Positions 58,235 to 64,000 of a stretch of DNA of 64,000 bases are shown piece by piece (positions within the stretch are counted from its first letter, which is position 1; each line of letters begins with the position of its first letter). Origin of the DNA: Jeotgalibacillus campisalis (GTDB taxonomy: Bacteria > Bacillota > Bacilli > Bacillales > Jeotgalibacillaceae); contig NZ_JXRR01000014.1 of assembly GCF_000829515.1 (NCBI RefSeq), forward strand, positions 186,001-250,000. The letters run 5' to 3'. Below the pieces are notes generated by a model that saw nothing but the letters and a program-made list of their open reading frames with translations, was not told the DNA's origin and made no database searches. A program made the translations under genes and the position numbers.

Positions 58235-58690
58235 TTACCTTATTGTGTTTGCTCCCAGTTTCTTAAAAACGAATTCAACAAGCCAATAAAAAACCGGCAA
58301 TGACAGTATATAGAAAATGTGTCCGGCACTCCATAATCCAAAGGCGGTCAGGTCACCAGGTGCTGGAACATCTTTGATGGCGAGCATAGAGAGCGGGAAA
58401 TACAAAAAAATTACTGGAAAAGTCAGCAGAAATGCAAACAGGTACAGCTTAACCCTCCCGTTAATTTTCTCTGCTCCATAATAAAAAATTATACCAAGAA
58501 TGACTGCAACAAGTAAGTGAAACAAAAATTCCGCCCATTCCGGCCATAAAATGTCTCCTGCAACCGGGATAAAATCAATATTTAAAAGCAGAGTGTATAC
58601 TTTCAGCGATGAAGCAATCTCCATCCCCTTTAATATAAACCCCAACAGAATACCTGATAATAATCCAATAAGAGTTCCTCTAACAATCAT
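58235..58690 (-). CDS. Membrane protein of unknown function, co-transcribed with ylaI
   Basis: I do not recognise a family for this 151-residue protein. It shows about four to five membrane helices: residues 5-22, 35-50 (partly amphipathic), 56-74, 82-105 and 122-143, joined by short polar loops such as GAEKINGRVK and AIKDVPAPGD. The start ATG shares one base with the ylaI stop (TAATG), so translation is coupled and the two genes form an operon on the minus strand. In B. subtilis ylaI is followed by ylaJ, which is different. No transporter motif or catalytic residue is evident. Confidence 0.7.
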   Translation of the reverse strand: MIVRGTLIGLLSGILLGFILKGMEIASSLKVYTLLLNIDFIPVAGDILWPEWAEFLFHLLVAVILGIIFYYGAEKINGRVKLYLFAFLLTFPVIFLYFPLSMLAIKDVPAPGDLTAFGLWSAGHIFYILSLPVFYWLVEFVFKKLGANTIR

Positions 58691-58893
58691 TAAAAATCAT
58701 CTTCTATGCGTTGAGAACTTTTATAAAAGGTAAAGTTCCCGGTAGCAATTCTTTTCTTTGTTTTCTCTTCGATTCGATTATCGCATTCGTCACATAAATA
58801 AGTGTGTATAGGACGATTTCGGAGTTTTTTTGCTAAAGGACTCCAGTCTTCAATCGATTCAATTTTGTCACATATAAAGCATTTTACTCTCAT
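58690..58893 (-). CDS. ylaI: YlaI family small zinc-ribbon-like protein (DUF2197)
   Basis: A 67-residue protein of the YlaI family. Two cysteine pairs, CFIC near residue 5 and CDEC near residue 43, look like a zinc ribbon. Between them lies LAKKLRNRPIHTYL, and the end is RIATGNFTFYKSSQ. It may bind zinc and nucleic acid or protein; no function is established. ATG at 58893 is chosen because GGAGGTG lies 8 bases upstream; 29 further in-frame codons before it lack a ribosome site. In B. subtilis ylaI is adjacent to ylaH; here the ilv-leu cluster lies between them. Confidence 0.85.
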   Translation of the reverse strand: MRVKCFICDKIESIEDWSPLAKKLRNRPIHTYLCDECDNRIEEKTKKRIATGNFTFYKSSQRIEDDF

Positions 58894-59052
58894 AAATAAG
58901 CACCTCCGAAAAATGAAACCTACAATAGTTTCAGTATAGCATGTGGGCAAGCTTGTTGTTGTAATTGATGATTTTGACACTGAATTTTTAAATAAATTTT
59001 AGTGTGTTACCGTCCAAATTATCTTATACTGTAAAGACTAGGGGGGATACGA

Positions 59053-59508
59053 ATGGCAAATCGTATTGAATCAAAATTAATACCGGCTTTATTTGAAGAA
59101 TTGCTGAATGAAAGATTTGTTCAAATAGCATCAATTGATCACGAAACAGGCGGCCCTATGATCAATGCTTTATCATGGGTGCATGCAAAAGATGAGTCTG
59201 TCATTTTATTTGCAGTTGACAAGCGATCACGTATTATATCAAATATTGAGAAAAACCCTCTAATTGCGCTGAATATAATTGCGAATGAAACGTGTTATTC
59301 GATAAGCGGCAGCGCACATACAGCAGGCAGATCTTCTGGCGAAGTGCCGATAGAACTGGCGATCGTCCGCTTGGCGATAAAGGAAGTAAGAGATATAATG
59401 TTTTATGGCGCAAAAATAGTAGAAGAACCTAAATTTGATAAAACCTACGATCAAGAAGCCGCCGAAAAACTGGATGCACAGGTAATGAATGATCTCAAGA
59501 AGCACTGA
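59053..59508 (+). CDS. ylaL: Pyridoxamine 5'-phosphate oxidase-like flavin-binding protein (YlaL-like)
   Basis: A 151-residue protein with a split-barrel FMN-binding fold: LNERFVQIASIDHETGGPMINALSWVHAKDESVILFAVDKRSR at the start and ETCYSISGSAHTAGRSSG in the middle. It corresponds in type and position to B. subtilis YlaL, annotated as PNPOx-like. It is not a true PdxH, since the pyridoxal-binding C-terminal motif is absent. The role is unknown; such proteins may bind FMN, F420 or heme. GGGGGGAT precedes the ATG. Divergent from ylaI. Confidence 0.82.
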   Translation: MANRIESKLIPALFEELLNERFVQIASIDHETGGPMINALSWVHAKDESVILFAVDKRSRIISNIEKNPLIALNIIANETCYSISGSAHTAGRSSGEVPIELAIVRLAIKEVRDIMFYGAKIVEEPKFDKTYDQEAAEKLDAQVMNDLKKH

Positions 59509-59569
59509 TGTCCAGCGGATATATAACCTATTTAATAAGCTTGTAAAACTACAGATTACTTTCTTTTTG

Positions 59570-60067
59570 CTATGAAAGGATAAACTTTTTTATATGTTTA
59601 ATTGGGTTCTTTCTGTTTGTACCATCCTGAAAAAGAATATGTACAGGACCGTCTTCTGTCAGAGGCTTACCCTCATATGAGAAAGCAAGAATGAATGTAA
59701 GAGCTTCATCGATTGGGAAACGTTTGAGTCCGTTTGAGGTTTCTATTGTTAAAGTATCTGCTTCAGCATAGGGCTCTGCATTTTCCAAAAAAGGTTTAAG
59801 TGGAATACCGAATGTTCCTGTTAACATTTTTTGTTTTTGGAATTTCTTCTCCGTTTTCAGGGTCGGGGGATAGATGGATCCTTCTTGAATTTCCCGTGAA
59901 AAATGTGAAGCCACGGCCTTTGTATATTCTTCCAGCTCATCTTTATGTAGTTGATCTTCATCAAAGTATGTTAATAAATCTATTTTTCGGTCATCAAGAA
60001 TCCAAACACCAGGATCAAGGGTTATTTCGTATTTTACTTTTCCTGTAACCGGAATGGTTTCACTCAT
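59570..60067 (-). CDS. Conserved hypothetical cytoplasmic protein, 165 residues
   Basis: I do not recognise a named family with certainty. The N-terminal part is strand-rich and acidic (VKYEITLDPGVWILDDRKIDL). The end, AFSYEGKPLTEDGPVHILFQDG...IKHIKKFIL, recalls the final strands of the oxidoreductase molybdopterin-binding (SUOX) fold, where a similar GGPVRLV...KSVKWL pattern occurs. The conserved molybdenum-ligand cysteine is not present (the protein has no cysteine), so it could only be a derived, cofactor-free relative. It has a good GGAGGAG ribosome site. Convergent with ylaL. Similar proteins occur in other Bacillaceae as far as I recall. Confidence 0.65.
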   Translation of the reverse strand: MSETIPVTGKVKYEITLDPGVWILDDRKIDLLTYFDEDQLHKDELEEYTKAVASHFSREIQEGSIYPPTLKTEKKFQKQKMLTGTFGIPLKPFLENAEPYAEADTLTIETSNGLKRFPIDEALTFILAFSYEGKPLTEDGPVHILFQDGTNRKNPIKHIKKFILS

Positions 60068-60298
60068 TTTAAAACTCCTCCTTCTATTTAGTCAAAGTAT
60101 ACAGCGGATGGGATTACTTGTCACATAAGAACGAATTCCTGCACCTGATCAGACTGGATGAAAAACAGAGCGAAGCTTGCAATTTAGGGTTCAAAACGCT
60201 ACAATTTACTAAAGAACAACTACCTAATCGGATCTTATTTTTCTTTATTAGGTTAGACATATAGATGAAAGAAATTTGCATGGAATGGGGGGATCAAT

Positions 60299-60580
60299 GT
60301 GACATCAGAAATAAAAATCGATCATCGAGAAAAAGCATATTCTCTTTTGCGTAAAGACGCTGAAAAAATCGCGCAGCTCATAAAAGTTCAAATGGATAAT
60401 TTGACAATGCCCCAATGTCCATTGTATGAAGAGGTTTTAGATACGCAAATGTTTGGGTTATCCCGTGAAATAGAATTTGCTGTTCGTCTCGGACTTGTGG
60501 ATGAAATGGATGGAAAAACGTTAATGGATTCTCTTGAAAAAGAGCTTTCAATCCTACATGAAGCTTTCACCAATAAATAA
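60299..60580 (+). CDS. ylaN: YlaN (UPF0358), iron-related Fur partner
   Basis: A 93-residue helical protein almost identical in its core to B. subtilis Yla[49 protein letters not shown] (given here in part) and [16 protein letters not shown]. YlaN was long listed as essential with unknown role; more recent work on B. subtilis and Staphylococcus aureus describes Fe(II) binding and relief of Fur repression. GTG start with GGGGGGAT upstream. It precedes ftsW, as in B. subtilis, and ends at a strong terminator. Confidence 0.93.
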   Translation: MTSEIKIDHREKAYSLLRKDAEKIAQLIKVQMDNLTMPQCPLYEEVLDTQMFGLSREIEFAVRLGLVDEMDGKTLMDSLEKELSILHEAFTNK

Positions 60581-60592
60581 TTTGTTGTCATG

Positions 60593-60629
60593 CTCAAACA
60601 ATGCAAATAAGATTGTTTGAGTTTTTTTT
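60593..60629 (+). terminator. Terminator between ylaN and ftsW
   Basis: CTCAAACAAT pairs with ATTGTTTGAG, followed by eight T. Confidence 0.93.
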
Positions 60630-60694
60630 ATCAAAAAAGCAGGTTTTTTGACTTAATATAGCGAATGATTAAAATCAAGATAGGACTGATATAA

Positions 60695-61948
60695 ATGTCG
60701 ACCATTCTGAAAAGAATGTTTAAATCGTACGATTATTCCTTACTAGTTGTGTACGTATTGTTAGGGATCTTTGGAGTTGTGATGGTATACAGTGCAGGAA
60801 TGGTTTACGCAGTAGAAGTATTGGATCAGTCTGCAGATTTTTTCTATAATGCCCAGCGAAGGAATCTGATCATTGGACTTATTGGCTTTACAGTGATGGC
60901 TCTTATTCCTTATAAGCTGTACAAAGAAAAATTTATGATGATTCTTATTCTCCTATTAATGTTTTCCTTACTCCTTATGGTGCAGCTGTTCGGGGCAAAT
61001 ATTAATAATGCTCAAAGCTGGCTTCAGCTGGGATCGTTTCAACTGCAGCCATCAGAATTTGCAAAGCTTGGCATTATCGTCTATTTATCAGCGATATATG
61101 CTAAGAAGTATACGTACATAAACGAATTTAACAGGGGCGTTATGCCTCCGCTGACCGTGTTAGTTGCTACATGCTTTCTCGTTGCCATGGAACCTGATTT
61201 CGGTACTGCTGCTATTATTTTTGTTATCGGTATGAGTGTCATTATTTCTTCGGGAATGAAATTTGGCAACATGTTAAAGCTCGCTGGTATTGGAGGTGCA
61301 TTAGCTGCCTTTTTCAGCTTGATCCTTTTTATTTTTAGACGGAGCAGCTTTGAAAGTATTTTTTCCGAAGAGCGAATTGGGCGATTTGCAGCTTATACCG
61401 ACCCCTTCGCTCACATCAATGATAATGGATGGCAATTAGTAGGTTCCTATTATGCTATAGGAAACGGCGGATTATGGGGAAGCGGACTCGGCCAGAGTAT
61501 ACAGAAGCTTGGGTATCTGCCGGAACCGCATACCGACTTTATCATGGCGATTATTTCAGAGGAGCTGGGAATTGCCGGTGTGGGTTTTGTTCTGCTGGGA
61601 CTTTCTTACATCGTCTTAAAAGGAATTTTTATTGGAATAAAAAGTAAGGACAGATTTGGTAAGATGCTGGCAATTGGAATAGCTAGCATGATCGGAATTC
61701 AATCATTTATTAACCTTGGCGGTATGTCCGGAGTCATTCCAATTACAGGAGTTCCGCTTCCGTTTATCAGCTATGGAGGCTCATCGCTAATCCTGCTGTC
61801 ACTTGCTATGGGATTGCTGTTAAACGTATCTATGTTTGTTAAATATGAAGACAAGTACGTAAATGAAAAAAATAAAGAAGCAGTTGAAAAACCTGTTTAC
61901 TACAGTCAGACAGGAACAAAGCAGCATAAAAGAGCGTACAGAGGATAA
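60695..61948 (+). CDS. ftsW: Peptidoglycan glycosyltransferase FtsW (SEDS family)
   Basis: A 417-residue SEDS protein with ten membrane helices. Diagnostic sites: LQLGSFQLQPSEFAKLGIIVYL, MEPDFGTAAII with the catalytic aspartate region, GWQLVGSYYAIGNGGLWGSGLGQSIQKLGYLPEPHTDFIMAIISEELG (seen in parts), and GVPLPFISYGGSSL. It polymerises lipid II at the division septum with a class B PBP. Position between ylaN and pycA matches B. subtilis ylaO/ftsW (403 residues). The start has only a short AGGA site. The cytoplasmic tail is basic. Confidence 0.94.
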   Translation: MSTILKRMFKSYDYSLLVVYVLLGIFGVVMVYSAGMVYAVEVLDQSADFFYNAQRRNLIIGLIGFTVMALIPYKLYKEKFMMILILLLMFSLLLMVQLFGANINNAQSWLQLGSFQLQPSEFAKLGIIVYLSAIYAKKYTYINEFNRGVMPPLTVLVATCFLVAMEPDFGTAAIIFVIGMSVIISSGMKFGNMLKLAGIGGALAAFFSLILFIFRRSSFESIFSEERIGRFAAYTDPFAHINDNGWQLVGSYYAIGNGGLWGSGLGQSIQKLGYLPEPHTDFIMAIISEELGIAGVGFVLLGLSYIVLKGIFIGIKSKDRFGKMLAIGIASMIGIQSFINLGGMSGVIPITGVPLPFISYGGSSLILLSLAMGLLLNVSMFVKYEDKYVNEKNKEAVEKPVYYSQTGTKQHKRAYRG

Positions 61949-61992
61949 TAACGATCATCAGTTTGGCGGACATTCATAAGGAGGTAGTTTCA

Positions 61993-64000
61993 TTGAATGC
62001 TATAAAAAAAGTTTTAGTGGCAAACAGAGGGGAAATTGCAATAAGGGTTTTCCGTGCGTGTACAGAACTAAAAATAAGAACGGTAGCGGTATATTCAAAA
62101 GAAGACAGCGGATCATTTCATCGATTTAAAGCAGATGAAGCGTACATCGTTGGTCAGGGAAAAAAACCAATAGACGCCTATCTTGATATAGAAGGAATTA
62201 TTGAAATTGCAAAACGAGCAGAGGTCGATGCTATCCATCCAGGGTATGGCTTTCTTTCTGAAAACATCCATTTTGCCAGACGTTGTGAAGAGGAAGGAAT
62301 CGTATTTATAGGCCCGTCTTCACGCCATTTAGATATGTTTGGCGATAAAGTAAAAGCCCGCAATCAGGCTGTTGAAGCAAATATTCCGGTCATACCTGGA
62401 AGCGATGGTCCTGTTGAAAATGTTGAAGAGATTGAGGAGTTTGGTCGTCATCACGGATTCCCTTTTATTATCAAGGCTTCTCTCGGAGGCGGCGGCAGGG
62501 GAATGAGAATTGTCCGGTCAGCTAAAGAAATAAATGAATCTTTTGACCGTGCGAAATCAGAAGCAAAGGCTGCTTTTGGCAATGACGAAGTTTATGTCGA
62601 GAAATTTATTGAAAATCCAAAGCATATTGAAGTACAAATTTTGGGGGATCTAGAAGGTACCATCATTCATTTGTATGAACGGGATTGTTCGATTCAGAGA
62701 AGACACCAAAAAGTAGTGGAAGTGGCTCCATCTCTTTCCCTTCCTCAAGCCCTGCGTGATGAAATTTGTGAAGCTGCAGTGAAGCTCGCTAAAAACGTCA
62801 ATTACGTAAACGCAGGTACTGTTGAATTTCTGGTTGCAAACGGAGAGTTTTTCTTTATAGAAGTTAATCCCAGAGTGCAAGTTGAGCACACCATTACAGA
62901 AATGATAACGGGAATTGACATTGTTCAATCTCAAATTTTAATTGCCGAAGGGCACTTTTTACATAGTGATAAAATGATGATACCAGTGCAGGAAAAAATT
63001 CAGCTTAATGGATTTGCCATTCAGTCACGTGTGACAACTGAAGACCCTCTTAATGGATTTATGCCTGACTCTGGCAGAATTATGGCTTACCGTTCTGGTG
63101 GAGGATTTGGTGTAAGGCTTGATGCGGGGAACGGCTATCAGGGAGCTGAAATATCTTCCCATTATGATTCTCTGCTTGTCAAGGTATCTACGTGGGCTCT
63201 TACGTTTGAACAGGCTGCAGCTAAAATGGTTCGAAATCTTCAGGAATTCAGAATTAGAGGCATAAAAACAAATATTCCATTTTTAGAAAATGTAGTCAAA
63301 CATAAAGATTTTTTAACAGGTGATTACGATACTTCTTTTATTGATACAACTCCAGAGCTTTTCTTTTTCCCAAAAAGAAAAGACAGAGGAACAAAAATGC
63401 TCTCATACATTGGGAACGTAACCATCAACGGTTTTCCCGGCATTGAAAAAAGAGAGAAGCCATATTTCTCAGAACCAAGAATTCCGAAGGTGAACCTGCT
63501 TGAACAACCAGCCTCTGGAACAAAACAATATCTTGATCTACACGGACCGGAAGCTTTGGCAAGCTGGGTAAGAAATCAGGATGATGTATTAATTACAGAT
63601 ACCACTTTCAGGGACGCCCATCAATCACTTCTTGCCACGCGAGTAAGGACAAACGATTTAAAAAATATCGCAGATTCATCTGCCAGACTGCAATCAGACT
63701 TATTCTCATTTGAAATGTGGGGAGGGGCTACATTCGATGTAGCGTACCGCTTCTTAAAAGAGGACCCCTGGATGAGATTGCTGACATTGCGCGAAAAAAT
63801 TCCGAATGTTCTTTTTCAGATGCTTTTACGTGCTTCTAATGCAGTTGGCTATAAGAACTACCCGGATAATGTCATAAAAGAATTTGTTCAGAAATCTGCA
63901 CATGCGGGTATAGATGTATTTAGAATATTTGATAGCTTAAATTGGGTTAAAGGAATGGAAGTCGCCATAGAGGCAGTAAGAGATTCAGGCAAAGTCGCTG
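61993..64000 (+). CDS. pycA: Pyruvate carboxylase, 5' part
   Basis: About 669 residues are visible and the gene runs past the window end. The biotin carboxylase half starts VLVANRGEIAIRVFRACTEL, with the ATP loop SLGGGGRGMRIV, ERDCSIQRRHQKVVE and EVNPRVQVEHTITEM. The carboxyltransferase domain begins with LITDTTFRDAHQSLLATRVR and has FEMWGGATFDVAYRFLKEDPW. It makes oxaloacetate from pyruvate and bicarbonate. TTG at 61993 is chosen because AAGGAGG lies upstream. In B. subtilis DarB, encoded by a gene at 16.2 kb here, stimulates this enzyme. Confidence 0.97.
   Translation, partial: MNAIKKVLVANRGEIAIRVFRACTELKIRTVAVYSKEDSGSFHRFKADEAYIVGQGKKPIDAYLDIEGIIEIAKRAEVDAIHPGYGFLSENIHFARRCEEEGIVFIGPSSRHLDMFGDKVKARNQAVEANIPVIPGSDGPVENVEEIEEFGRHHGFPFIIKASLGGGGRGMRIVRSAKEINESFDRAKSEAKAAFGNDEVYVEKFIENPKHIEVQILGDLEGTIIHLYERDCSIQRRHQKVVEVAPSLSLPQALRDEICEAAVKLAKNVNYVNAGTVEFLVANGEFFFIEVNPRVQVEHTITEMITGIDIVQSQILIAEGHFLHSDKMMIPVQEKIQLNGFAIQSRVTTEDPLNGFMPDSGRIMAYRSGGGFGVRLDAGNGYQGAEISSHYDSLLVKVSTWALTFEQAAAKMVRNLQEFRIRGIKTNIPFLENVVKHKDFLTGDYDTSFIDTTPELFFFPKRKDRGTKMLSYIGNVTINGFPGIEKREKPYFSEPRIPKVNLLEQPASGTKQYLDLHGPEALASWVRNQDDVLITDTTFRDAHQSLLATRVRTNDLKNIADSSARLQSDLFSFEMWGGATFDVAYRFLKEDPWMRLLTLREKIPNVLFQMLLRASNAVGYKNYPDNVIKEFVQKSAHAGIDVFRIFDSLNWVKGMEVAIEAVRDSGKVA

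Overview
The window is a gene-dense, AT-rich stretch of a low-GC Gram-positive chromosome, almost certainly from the family Bacillaceae but not the Bacillus subtilis group itself. The reasons are strong Shine-Dalgarno sequences (AAGGAGG type), frequent GTG and TTG starts, sigma-A promoters, stem-loop plus T-run terminators, and a gene order that follows the ptsI to pycA segment of B. subtilis (ykw, yku, ykn, ykq, pdh, ykt and yla genes in nearly the same order). Most of it is core genome. I see no prophage, insertion sequence, CRISPR array, rRNA or tRNA.

Region by region: 1-9.4 kb holds the end of ptsI, a GNAT protein, ykwC, patA, corA, an MFS transporter, the thioredoxin-like ykuV, cheV and ykyB. 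9.6-13.9 kb holds a ppx-ppk polyphosphate pair and a small unknown gene. 14-22 kb holds fadH behind a FadR-like operator, ykuJ, the c-di-AMP receptor gene darB/cbpB, a DHA2 efflux pump, ccpC, the acetyl-branch lysine genes dapH and dapL, and mscS. 22.4-30.3 kb holds a 2-Cys peroxiredoxin, the heterodimeric ABC exporter yknUV, a bd-type oxidase behind a Rex-like operator, and ktrC. 30.4-33.3 kb (minus strand) holds rnjA, rpoY, a 23-codon basic peptide gene and def. 33.5-47.6 kb holds ykyA, pdhABCD, a deacetylase lipoprotein, speA, yktA, yktB, suhB, ylaF, typA and ylaH.

From 47.8 to 58.1 kb a complete branched-chain amino acid cluster (ilvE, T-box, ilvBHC, leuABCD, ilvA) sits between ylaH and ylaI, where B. 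subtilis has none. The T-box leader lies inside the cluster, between ilvE and ilvB, and its specifier reads as isoleucine (ATC). The last gene, ilvA, has a reading-frame break exactly at a canonical -1 slippery heptamer. The window ends with ylaI, ylaL, ylaN, ftsW and the first two thirds of pycA.

The points most worth a second look are the ilvA frame break, the isoleucine T-box that splits the operon, the stand-alone 23-residue basic peptide gene, a two-copy structured intergenic repeat (8.7 and 42.9 kb), a longer repeat-like element at 7.5 kb, and a predicted three-way-junction leader at 43.8 kb. All family assignments rest on remembered homologues and visible motifs. No database search was run.
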